DNA of 64,000 nt, taken from F-183 sp964627455. Its GTDB lineage: Bacteria; Acidobacteriota; Terriglobia; Bryobacterales; Bryobacteraceae. The stretch spans positions 38,400 to 102,399 of the forward strand of contig CAZVKC010000020.1 of NCBI GenBank assembly GCA_964627455.1, given 5' to 3'. Shown piece after piece: positions 1-7,482 of this stretch. The notes beneath the pieces were generated by a model. The model was not told where the DNA came from, ran no database searches, and worked only from the letters and a program-made list of their open reading frames with translations. How positions within the stretch are numbered: position 1 is the stretch's first letter; each line of letters begins with the position of its first letter. The position numbers and the translations under genes are program-made.

Positions 1-2
1 TC

Positions 3-737
3 ACGATGTTGCCCTGGTCTTATGACGATGCAGTTGCGCCGCCACGTCTCTCACGAGTTGTCAACGCGGCCGATCAAACGGGCGCCGTTGCCCCCGGTGG
101 TCTGGTGACGATTCAGGGTTCGAACCTGAGCCCCGTCAATCTCGCCAGCCGCGAACTCCCCCTCCCGACCGCGCTCGGCGAAAGCTGCCTGACGGTCAAC
201 GGTCTGCCGGTGCCGGTGCTGTTCGTCTCGCCAAACCAGATCAATGCGCAGTTGCCTTTCCAGGCGACTGGAAACGTGGCGATGATCCTGCGCACCCCCG
301 GCGGTGTCAGCGACACATATAACCTGACGATCCAACCGCAGGCGCCGAGCGTATTCCGTACGGCGGTCGAAGGACTCGACAACGATGTCCCGACCGTGAT
401 CCGTGCGGCAAACAGCACGGTGGTGACGGAGTCCAACCCGCTCCACCGCAACGATACGATCACGATCTACCTGACGGGCCTGGGCCAGACGAATCCTCCG
501 GTGGAAGCCGGCGTGCCGTCGCCCGCCGACCCGATCGCCACTCCGCTGGTGGCTCCCACCGTGCGGCTTGGCGGCATCGCTCTCAACATCTCCGCTTCGG
601 GGCTGGTTCCCGGAGAAGTCGGACAGTACCAGATCACGGCCACCGTGCCGCGGAATGTACCGCTCGGCCTCTCCGTTCCCCTCGAAATCCGGCAGGGAAG
701 CAACGGGACAACCTTGAACGTGCGGGTTGTCGAATAG
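3..737 (+). CDS. TIGR03437-type C-terminal domain protein, 5' end outside window
   Basis: This is the C-terminal part of a longer gene; the frame is open to the window edge, so the ATG at 6 is probably internal. The residues beginning VVNAADQTGAVAPGGLVTI and running through GSNLSP match the signature of the roughly 215-residue domain described as TIGR03437 in Solibacter, which usually sits at the C-terminus of large secreted proteins with varied N-terminal repeats. The segment is rich in beta-strand, Pro and Gly, with repeated short strands like an Ig-like or beta-sandwich fold, and has no membrane segment. The function of the domain is unknown; a cell-surface or anchoring role is inference. 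The gene ends with TAG, 39 bases before the next gene. Confidence 0.75.
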   Translation, partial: TMLPWSYDDAVAPPRLSRVVNAADQTGAVAPGGLVTIQGSNLSPVNLASRELPLPTALGESCLTVNGLPVPVLFVSPNQINAQLPFQATGNVAMILRTPGGVSDTYNLTIQPQAPSVFRTAVEGLDNDVPTVIRAANSTVVTESNPLHRNDTITIYLTGLGQTNPPVEAGVPSPADPIATPLVAPTVRLGGIALNISASGLVPGEVGQYQITATVPRNVPLGLSVPLEIRQGSNGTTLNVRVVE

Positions 738-776
738 ACAAAGCAGTACAGCACGCCAAATAAGAAGGACAAAAAT

Positions 777-1418
777 ATGACGAAGCGAGTAGTGTGCATG
801 CTCTCCGCACTTCTGGTCACCGGCACTGCCTGGGGCCAGAAGTGGGAGTTTGGCGGAGCCGTCGGCGGTGGTTTCTATACCTCCCAAACCATCACCAACA
901 GCTCGGCAGGTTCAGCCAGCGCGAAGATCGGAACCGGCATCTCCGGCGCAGCTTGGCTCGGCAATAACTCTTCGGATACCTGGGGCGGCGAAATCCGCTA
1001 CGACTACCAGCGCGGCGACTTGAAACTCGGTTCGGGCGCCGGAGGAGCTTCCTTCGGGGCCCAGACCCACACCATCCACTACGACTTCCATCTGCACTTT
1101 GCAGACCGGGAATCGAAGGTCCGTCCGTTCGTTGCGTTTGGTGGCGGCATGAAGCTGTTTCAGGGTACAGGTCCTGAAGTTGCAGCTCAACCGCTGAGCA
1201 AAATCGCGCTGCTGACTAAGACCACCGAAGTCCGGCCCGTCATTTCGGTCGGCGCCGGAGTTAAGGCCCGCCTCAGCGACCGCTGGACACTCCGCGCGGG
1301 TGTCTGGAACTTCATGAGCCCGTTCCCGAGCAAAGTCATCACCCCGAACGTCAACTCGTCCGTTGGCGGCTGGCTGTTTGACTTCACGCCGATGATCGGC
1401 CTCAGCTACTCGTTCTAA
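777..1418 (+). CDS. Outer-membrane beta-barrel protein
   Basis: A 213-residue secreted protein. Residues 1-20 form a signal peptide (MTKRV, a hydrophobic core, then a site after TAWGQ). The mature part alternates short amphipathic strands with Gly/Ser/Asn turns and ends in an aromatic residue (SYSF), as typical for small 8-stranded barrels of the OmpA/OmpW-like superfamily inserted by the BAM machinery. An AGAAGGA Shine-Dalgarno lies just upstream of the ATG. A strong hairpin terminator follows at 1432-1492, so it is probably the last gene of its transcript. The ligand or role cannot be told from sequence. Confidence 0.75.
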   Translation: MTKRVVCMLSALLVTGTAWGQKWEFGGAVGGGFYTSQTITNSSAGSASAKIGTGISGAAWLGNNSSDTWGGEIRYDYQRGDLKLGSGAGGASFGAQTHTIHYDFHLHFADRESKVRPFVAFGGGMKLFQGTGPEVAAQPLSKIALLTKTTEVRPVISVGAGVKARLSDRWTLRAGVWNFMSPFPSKVITPNVNSSVGGWLFDFTPMIGLSYSF

Positions 1419-1431
1419 CAAAGTCCAATCC

Positions 1432-1492
1432 AAACGAAACCGGGCCTCCGGCGGCGATCCGATGATCCCGCCCCGGGGCCCGGATTCGTTTT
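1432..1492 (+). terminator. Rho-independent terminator after the barrel gene
   Basis: A long imperfect inverted repeat pairs AAACGAAACCGGGCC with GGCCCGGATTCGTTT and is followed by Ts. It starts 14 bases after the stop codon of the barrel gene and separates it from the cytochrome operon. The mirrored A-run on the left would also allow termination from the other strand. Confidence 0.75.
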
Positions 1493-1529
1493 ACAGAGGA
1501 CGACCGCAACCATCCGCTGCCACAAGAGT

Positions 1530-1535
1530 TATATT
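1530..1535 (+). promoter_or_regulatory. Possible -10 element for the cytochrome operon
   Basis: TATATT lies so close to the ATG at 1542 that transcription would begin at or near the start codon. No good -35 is visible at 17 bases upstream, and there is no Shine-Dalgarno. Suggestive only. Confidence 0.3.
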
Positions 1536-1541
1536 CTTTAC

Positions 1542-2486
1542 ATGTGCTTCAGGGTCCCAAGGACCTACCTGGTCCAACTGTGTCTATTTGCAGCCGCGCT
1601 ATGGGGCGCGGACTCCAAAACTCCTCCTAAAGAGGGCTTTGTCGGAAATCAACCATGCCGCACCTGTCATCCGGATATTGCGACCAACTTCTTCCGAAAT
1701 CCCCATTACAAAAGCACGGTCAACGATTCGCTCGATCCGCATCAGAAGGGATGTGAGGGCTGTCACGGCCCGGCAAAAGAACACGTCGAAGCTCGCGGCG
1801 ACAAGTCCAAAATCTTTGCCTTTTCCCAGAAACAGGCTCGTCAAATCGTCGACCGCTGCCTGACCTGCCATTCGAACACCCTGTCACGCGCCAATATCCG
1901 GCGCTCGGAACACACACGGGCAGACGTGGTCTGCACCAACTGCCACTCGATCCACAAATCCCCGACACCCAAAGCGCTCCTCGCGAAACGCCAGATGGAC
2001 CTCTGCTATTCCTGCCACCAAAACGTGCGGGCGCAGTTCAACATGCCATTCAAGCACCGCGTCAACGAGGGATTCATGACCTGCTCGGACTGCCACAATC
2101 CGCACGGGACCAACGCCCCGACCTGGCGCGCCGCCGGCCGGCCCCGCATGGTCGATCAGGGACTCAATAACGAACAGCCCTGCCTGAAATGCCACACCGA
2201 CAAACGTGGCCCCTTCGCGTTCGAACACGCTGCGGTACGGGTCGACGGGTGCGAAACCTGCCACATTCCACACGGATCCGCAAACGCGCGGCTCCTGAAA
2301 CGCCCTACGACATTCCCGCTCTGCCTCGAATGTCACAACGGCACGCCGGGATTCGGACTGAACACGGCCGACGGCGTACCGCGGCAGTCGAGCAGCCACA
2401 ACATGGCCGACCCGCGCTACCAGAACTGCACATCCTGTCACGTGCGAATCCACGGATCCAACGTGGACGCAAGGTTCCTGAGGTAA
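1542..2486 (+). CDS. Decaheme c-type cytochrome, DmsE/MtrA-like
   Basis: A 314-residue periplasmic multiheme cytochrome. Ten CxxCH heme-c motifs are visible in order: CRTCH, CEGCH, CLTCH, CTNCH, CYSCH, CSDCH, CLKCH, CETCH, CLECH, CTSCH. Extra His residues between them can serve as second axial ligands. Residues 1-22 form a signal peptide, so heme is attached in the periplasm. Length and heme count fit the DmsE/MtrA family (about 300-330 residues), which passes electrons from the periplasm into an outer-membrane barrel. The barrel gene starts 15 bases after the stop, the usual cytochrome-porin pairing. No Shine-Dalgarno precedes the ATG; a TATATT element ends 6 bases upstream, so the mRNA may be leaderless. 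The electron donor and acceptor are unknown. Confidence 0.9.
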   Translation: MCFRVPRTYLVQLCLFAAALWGADSKTPPKEGFVGNQPCRTCHPDIATNFFRNPHYKSTVNDSLDPHQKGCEGCHGPAKEHVEARGDKSKIFAFSQKQARQIVDRCLTCHSNTLSRANIRRSEHTRADVVCTNCHSIHKSPTPKALLAKRQMDLCYSCHQNVRAQFNMPFKHRVNEGFMTCSDCHNPHGTNAPTWRAAGRPRMVDQGLNNEQPCLKCHTDKRGPFAFEHAAVRVDGCETCHIPHGSANARLLKRPTTFPLCLECHNGTPGFGLNTADGVPRQSSSHNMADPRYQNCTSCHVRIHGSNVDARFLR

Positions 2487-2501
2487 GGAGGAGAAACGGC
2501 C

Positions 2502-4520
2502 ATGAAGAACCAGATTCAACGTTTCTTTCTACTTGCCGCCACCGGCGCGGTCTTCGCAACCGCGCAGCCCACTGCGGCTCCGACCGACGAAGCCGTTGGA
2601 CCACCCCGCGGCACGAACGTCTCCGGCTACAACATCCGAAACTCGTTCGAGACCGGATATCGCTTCCGCTCGGTCGGCGGGGACCAATCGAAATACCAGT
2701 CGGACGTCAATTTCGGCAACGGTCTGCGGCTCCTCGGCAGTTCGCTTTCAATCAACAGCCGCGAAGGCCAGGGCCGCTTGTTCGATGAAATCCTGCTCAA
2801 CACGCAGGGGCTCGGCAACGACCCGTACCAGTTCTCTTCCCTGCGCGTGCAGAAGAACAAACTGTATCGTTACGACATGATCTGGCGCAGCAACGATTAC
2901 GTGAACGCCGCGGCGCCGATCGCTTTCGGACTCCACAGGATCAACACCACGCGGCTCCTGCAGGATCACGACATCACGATTCTGCCGCAGTCGAGTCTCC
3001 AGTTGTTCCTCGGCTACTCGCGCAACACGCAGACCGGGCCGGCGCTCACGACTGCCAACGTCGGCGAACACAGCGGAGACGAGTTCCCCTTGTTCGCCAA
3101 TGTCCGGCGGCAACAAACCCAGTACCGGATCGGCGCCCAGGCAAAACTCCTGGCGGGCATCAAACTCAACGTCTTGCGCGGTTGGGAGAACTTCAAGGAA
3201 GACACGCCCTACGACTTCACCACCATTACCGGTCCCGGGTCCAACACGACGGACCGGAACACACTAACCTCCTACGCAAAACGCGCGCCGTATCACGGCA
3301 ACAGTCCGTTCTGGAGGGTCGCGCTGTTCCGGGAAAATCAGGAAAAGTGGGCGGTCAATGGGCGCTTCACCTACACGGACGGCCAGCGGAACTTTGTTTC
3401 CGACGAGACCCTGCTTGGCGGAACCCGCTTCGGCCCCCTGAACCGGCAAATCGTGACCTTTGGCGACGCGCGCCGGCCGGTGGCGACCGGCAACCTCACG
3501 GTGAGCCTCTTCCCCATCGAACGCCTGACGCTGACGAATCACACGTCCATCTCGAACGTTCGCATGGACGGCAATGTGAACTACCGCGAACTGGACACCG
3601 GCGAGATCGCCCTCGATCAGGTCAGCTTCCAATACCTGGGCATCCGCACCATTTCGAACGCGACCGACGCGTCGTTCCAGGCGGCGAAGTGGATCAGCCT
3701 GGTGGCAGGCTACCAGTTCACCGACCGGCGCATCCTATCCGTTGTCAGCGATAGCTATTTTGGTTCGGATCCCGAAACGGCGCGCAACGAACAGTCAAAC
3801 AGAGTACACTCCGGGCGCTTCGGATTGCGTCTCCGGCCAACAAAACCACTGACAATCACGCTGGACTCTGAAGTTGGAAGGGCAGATCAGCCGATCTATC
3901 CTACGAGTGACCGGAACTTCCATATTCTGGGAGGCCGGGTGCAATACAAGACGAGGTCGTTGCTGGTGTCTGCATTCACCAAGGCGAACTACAACTTCAA
4001 CTCGACCAGCATCACGAGCTTCAGTTCGCGGAACCGGAGCTACGGGGCGGATCTGTCGTGGACGGCCAATACGTCGCTGTCCTTCCATGGCGGATATGCG
4101 CGGCTCCACACGGACACCCTATCCGGCATTGCCTTCTTCGCCGCGCAGCGTCTGCAGCGCGGCCAGTACGCTTATCTGAGCAACGTCAACTCGATCTACG
4201 CCAATGCGCACCTCTCGATCAGGAAGCGAGTGGATCTGCTGGCCGGGTTGTCGCGTGTCGAAGATACCGCGGATGGAACAAATCGCAACGGAGGCCCCCT
4301 CTACCAGGCGGGCAATCAGCCGTTCTACTATTCGGCAGAGACTTTCCCGATGGCGTTCACTTCGCCGATGGCGCGCCTTTCGGTGAAGATTCACGCAAAG
4401 GTGCGGTGGAACGCCGCGTACCAGTACTATGGTTACCGGCAGGACTTTGCGTCGCGGGTGATCCCAGGCCAGGGATACCGGGCGCACACCGGCTATACAA
4501 GCCTTAGTTGGGCATTCTAG
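2502..4520 (+). CDS. MtrB/PioB-like outer-membrane beta-barrel of a cytochrome conduit
   Basis: A 672-residue outer-membrane protein. Residues 1-20 are a signal peptide (RFFLLAATGAVFATAQ). The rest is a long run of amphipathic beta-strands with Asn/Thr/Arg-rich loops ending in LSWAF, an aromatic C-terminus typical of barrels. Size and position directly after a decaheme cytochrome fit the MtrB/PioB family, whose 26-stranded barrel sheathes the cytochrome and lets electrons cross the outer membrane. A very good ribosome site (AAGGAGG) precedes the ATG. The N-terminal CxxC pair of Shewanella MtrB is not visible, so assignment rests mainly on context and barrel features. No MtrC/OmcA-type surface cytochrome follows. 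Confidence 0.75.
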   Translation: MKNQIQRFFLLAATGAVFATAQPTAAPTDEAVGPPRGTNVSGYNIRNSFETGYRFRSVGGDQSKYQSDVNFGNGLRLLGSSLSINSREGQGRLFDEILLNTQGLGNDPYQFSSLRVQKNKLYRYDMIWRSNDYVNAAAPIAFGLHRINTTRLLQDHDITILPQSSLQLFLGYSRNTQTGPALTTANVGEHSGDEFPLFANVRRQQTQYRIGAQAKLLAGIKLNVLRGWENFKEDTPYDFTTITGPGSNTTDRNTLTSYAKRAPYHGNSPFWRVALFRENQEKWAVNGRFTYTDGQRNFVSDETLLGGTRFGPLNRQIVTFGDARRPVATGNLTVSLFPIERLTLTNHTSISNVRMDGNVNYRELDTGEIALDQVSFQYLGIRTISNATDASFQAAKWISLVAGYQFTDRRILSVVSDSYFGSDPETARNEQSNRVHSGRFGLRLRPTKPLTITLDSEVGRADQPIYPTSDRNFHILGGRVQYKTRSLLVSAFTKANYNFNSTSITSFSSRNRSYGADLSWTANTSLSFHGGYARLHTDTLSGIAFFAAQRLQRGQYAYLSNVNSIYANAHLSIRKRVDLLAGLSRVEDTADGTNRNGGPLYQAGNQPFYYSAETFPMAFTSPMARLSVKIHAKVRWNAAYQYYGYRQDFASRVIPGQGYRAHTGYTSLSWAF

Positions 4521-4524
4521 GACC

Positions 4525-4860
4525 ATGCTGTACTTCGATCCCACTCCGATCAACTTCACCACGATGCTCGTGTTGGCCCTTGGCGCCTGGGCGATGAGCG
4601 CTGTTGCGAAGGCCCGCTCGGACCTGAACCTGCCGCTGATCTTTTACGCGGTGGCTTTGATCTTCAACCGGGTGTTCGATCGAGGCATGGACGTACGCCT
4701 GATGCTTCTGGGCGTGGCGCTGGCGTCACTGGTGCGGTTCGAGTTTCTGAATAGCGGGTTCACAAAATGGATCAGCTACCTCGAAATGGCTGTGCTGGTG
4801 ATGATCCTGTGGAACGGGTTGGGTACGGTTTTCGGACCGGAACTCGCGCTGCAGATCTGA
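4525..4860 (+). CDS. Small integral membrane protein of the cytochrome-porin operon
   Basis: A 111-residue protein starting 4 bases after the barrel gene, so it is translationally linked to it. It has three to four hydrophobic segments (about residues 14-30, 36-50, 60-76 and 85-103) with short charged loops and no Cys, heme motif or known catalytic motif. I do not recognise the family. Given the context it could be an inner-membrane partner of the electron conduit, but this is inference. Confidence 0.6.
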   Translation: MLYFDPTPINFTTMLVLALGAWAMSAVAKARSDLNLPLIFYAVALIFNRVFDRGMDVRLMLLGVALASLVRFEFLNSGFTKWISYLEMAVLVMILWNGLGTVFGPELALQI

Positions 4861-4866
4861 TCACAA

Positions 4867-5235
4867 CTACCGGATGACGGGAAGCCCGGCCTCGAGCCAG
4901 GCTTTCCATCCTCCATCGAGTGAAACCGGATCCGAATAGCCCATTTTGAGCAGATTGTCGGCCGCCAGCGCGGACCGAAACCCTCCACCGCAATACAACA
5001 CGACCTTGGCCGTTTTGTCCGGGATACGAGATTCGATGTCGCGCTCGATGATTCCTTTGCTCAGGTGGATGGCGCCCTCTGCCCTGCCCGCTTCCCATTC
5101 GCTCTCTTCACGAACATCCACCAGCACGAATGGGACGCCGGATTCGACCAGTTTCCGGTAGCCCCCGACATCGATTTCCGAAATACGAGTCTTGGCGTCG
5201 TTCACCAGAGCCAGGTAGGATTCGCTGAGAGCCAC
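4867..5235 (-). CDS. Single-domain rhodanese-like sulfurtransferase
   Basis: A 122-residue single rhodanese domain with no signal peptide, so cytoplasmic. The DVREESEWEAG segment (residues 40-50) is the usual D-x-R-E motif, and the active-site loop begins at Cys82 (CGGGFRS), the persulfide-carrying cysteine. The C-terminal LDGGWKAW motif is also typical. Such proteins move sulfane sulfur from thiosulfate or a cysteine persulfide to cyanide, thioredoxin or biosynthetic acceptors; the true substrate cannot be told. It lies 24 bases downstream of murA on the same strand and may be co-transcribed with murQ-murA. It converges with the small membrane protein gene, only 6 bases away. Confidence 0.9.
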   Translation of the reverse strand: MALSESYLALVNDAKTRISEIDVGGYRKLVESGVPFVLVDVREESEWEAGRAEGAIHLSKGIIERDIESRIPDKTAKVVLYCGGGFRSALAADNLLKMGYSDPVSLDGGWKAWLEAGLPVIR

Positions 5236-5259
5236 GGGGCAACAACCTCCGAAACGAAA

Positions 5260-6555
5260 TTAAACCACGCGGCGCACGGTCGCGCCGAGACCGGCCAGTT
5301 TGAGTTCCAGCGATTCGTAACCGCGATCGACGTGATAGATGCGGTCGACAATCGAGTCGCCCTCGGCAACCAGCGCGGCGAGGATCAGCGATGCGCTCGC
5401 CCGCAGATCCGAACAGGTTACGGGAGCGCCGCTCAGCGGCGTCACGCCCGCAACGATCGCCTTGCGGCCTTCAATGCGGATGTTGGCGCCCATGCGCACA
5501 AGCTCCGGGGCGTGCATAAAGCGGTTTTCGAAGATCGTCTCTTCGACGAACGAGATGCCTTCGGCCTGCGTCATCAGCGCCATGAATTGCGCCTGCAAAT
5601 CGGTCGCGAAACCCGGATACTCTTCGGTCTTCATGTCCACCGAACGCAGCTTGCCGTTCTTCTTCACGTGCATCCAATCGGCGCCGCATTCGATCGAGCA
5701 GCCGGCATTGCGCATCAGGTCGATGGTCGCCATCAGATGTTCCGGATTGCAGCCGTTGACGCGGATCTCACCACCGGTGATCGCGCCGGCGATCAGAAAC
5801 GTGCCGGCTTCGATACGGTCAGGGATAATCGTGTGATCGGCGCCGCCGAGGCTCGACACGCCCTGGATACGAATCGTGGAGGTCCCGGCGCCTTCGATCT
5901 TCGCGCCCATTTGCAGCAGCAGGTTCGCGACATCGACGACTTCCGGCTCGCGCGCGGCGTTCTCGATCACGGTTTCGCCGTCAGCTAGCACCGAGGCCAT
6001 CAGAACGTCTTCGGTGCCCGTCACCGTGATGCGGTCGAAACGAACGCGGCCGCCGCGAAGGCCGTTGTCCGCGCGGGCTTCAACATAACCATGTTCCTGG
6101 TGGATTTTCGCGCCAAGCTTCTCGAGCGCCGTGACGTGCAGATTGATCGGACGCGCGCCGATCGCGCAACCACCGGGCATCGACACGCGAGCACGCCCCG
6201 TGCGCGCCACCAGCGGACCCAGCACCAGGCTCGACGCACGCATCGTCTTCACGATGTCGTAGGGCGCTTCGGGGTTCGGAACCGTGGCAGCGTGGACACG
6301 CACCGTGTCCCCCTCGACATCCACGGTTGCGCCGTTGTAGCGCAGTAACTTTTCCATCGTGGCGATGTCGCGGACCCGCGGAATGCGGCGCAACACCACC
6401 GGTTCACTGCTCAACAGAGAAGCAGCCAGCACGGGCAGCGCAGAATTCTTCGCGCCTGACGTGAGCACCTCTCCCTGTAGCGGCTTTCCACCGCTCACCA
6501 AAAGCTTATCCATAGCGACAACAGCACGACGAGCGGCAGCAGCAGCGGCAGCCAT
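5260..6555 (-). CDS. murA: UDP-N-acetylglucosamine 1-carboxyvinyltransferase
   Basis: MurA transfers enolpyruvate from PEP to UDP-GlcNAc, the first committed step of peptidoglycan synthesis. The protein shows the SGAKNSALP substrate motif (residues 33-41) and the catalytic, fosfomycin-reactive cysteine in GGCAIGARP (Cys130 here, Cys116 if the second Met is the start). The start is uncertain. The conserved part begins at MDKLLVSGG (Met15, position 6513), but the ATG at 6555 has a GGAAGGA ribosome site that overlaps the murQ stop codon 9 bases away, while Met15 has none. The longer start adds an Ala/Arg-rich 14-residue tail. Length otherwise matches the family (about 420). Co-transcribed with murQ. 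Confidence 0.95.
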   Translation of the reverse strand: MAAAAAAARRAVVAMDKLLVSGGKPLQGEVLTSGAKNSALPVLAASLLSSEPVVLRRIPRVRDIATMEKLLRYNGATVDVEGDTVRVHAATVPNPEAPYDIVKTMRASSLVLGPLVARTGRARVSMPGGCAIGARPINLHVTALEKLGAKIHQEHGYVEARADNGLRGGRVRFDRITVTGTEDVLMASVLADGETVIENAAREPEVVDVANLLLQMGAKIEGAGTSTIRIQGVSSLGGADHTIIPDRIEAGTFLIAGAITGGEIRVNGCNPEHLMATIDLMRNAGCSIECGADWMHVKKNGKLRSVDMKTEEYPGFATDLQAQFMALMTQAEGISFVEETIFENRFMHAPELVRMGANIRIEGRKAIVAGVTPLSGAPVTCSDLRASASLILAALVAEGDSIVDRIYHVDRGYESLELKLAGLGATVRRVV

Positions 6556-6564
6556 CGATTCGAA

Positions 6565-7458
6565 TTATCCTTCCAAAACCTGTCGGATGCGGCCATGCGC
6601 CTGCGCGAGGCGCTGCTCAGCTTCTTCTTTTCCGATTCCGAGACGGCCCATGACAATCGCGGTTTTCACTACGCGCCCGGATTCCTCGAGCAACTGCGCC
6701 GCGAGTTCATCCGTGACACCCGCGGCATCCGCAATGATGCGGCGCGCGCGATGCACGAGCTTCTCGTTCTTCGGCTGTACGTTCACCATCAGGTTGCCGT
6801 ACACATGCCCGAGGCGAACCATCACTCCGGTACTCAGCATGTTCAGGACCATCTTCGTCGCCGTACCCGCGCGCAATCGAGTGGATCCGGCGACGACTTC
6901 CGCGCCGGGAGCCGCCTCGATCGCGATATCGACACTTTTCGACAGTTGCGAATGCGGTGTGCAACTGACGCCAACGGTCAAGGCGCCCAACTGCTTCGCA
7001 TGGGCAATCGCGCCGAGCACATAGGGCGTGCGGCCGCTGGCCGCGATGCCGACCACGACGTCCGCCGCGGTGAATCCACGCGCAGAGAGATCACGGGCGC
7101 CGAGTGCGGGATCGTCTTCCGAAGCTTCGGTCGCACTATGCAGCGCCTTCTCGCCTCCGGCGATGACGCCTTGCACGAGGTCCGGCGGGACACTGAACGT
7201 AGGCGGGCACTCGGATGCATCGAGCACACCGAGGCGTCCGCTGGTGCCTGCGCCGATGTAAAACATACGGCCGCCGGCTTCCAGTTTTTCAGCAATCGCA
7301 TCGACGGCACGCGCAATTTCATGCAGCGCGCGGCCCACGGCGTCGGCCACTTTGTGATCCTCATGGTTGATCACACGCAGCATTTCGAAGGTCGAGAGAG
7401 CGTCGAGGTTCTCAGAGGCAGCGTTGCGCTGTTCGGTCAGAAGAGAGTCCAAACTCAT
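6565..7458 (-). CDS. murQ: N-acetylmuramic acid 6-phosphate etherase
   Basis: MurQ removes the lactyl ether from MurNAc-6-phosphate to give GlcNAc-6-phosphate and D-lactate, a cytoplasmic step of cell-wall recycling. The 297-residue protein has the expected SIS-domain motif GAGTSGRLGVLDASECPPTF and a second conserved block IAASGRTPYVLGA. Length matches the family. It is the first gene of a murQ-murA pair on the minus strand; pairing a recycling enzyme with the first synthesis enzyme links turnover to synthesis. Its start is 24 bases from the divergent thiC start. The NamZ-like fusion at 15715-18051 could supply MurNAc. No MurNAc kinase or PTS gene is visible nearby. Confidence 0.95.
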   Translation of the reverse strand: MSLDSLLTEQRNAASENLDALSTFEMLRVINHEDHKVADAVGRALHEIARAVDAIAEKLEAGGRMFYIGAGTSGRLGVLDASECPPTFSVPPDLVQGVIAGGEKALHSATEASEDDPALGARDLSARGFTAADVVVGIAASGRTPYVLGAIAHAKQLGALTVGVSCTPHSQLSKSVDIAIEAAPGAEVVAGSTRLRAGTATKMVLNMLSTGVMVRLGHVYGNLMVNVQPKNEKLVHRARRIIADAAGVTDELAAQLLEESGRVVKTAIVMGRLGIGKEEAEQRLAQAHGRIRQVLEG

Positions 7459-7482
7459 CGGTCACGTTCTAGGTTAGCCTGA

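Noticed and set aside
7200..7482. TPP riboswitch upstream of thiC
   Set aside because: No conserved TPP core seen and no room outside murQ.
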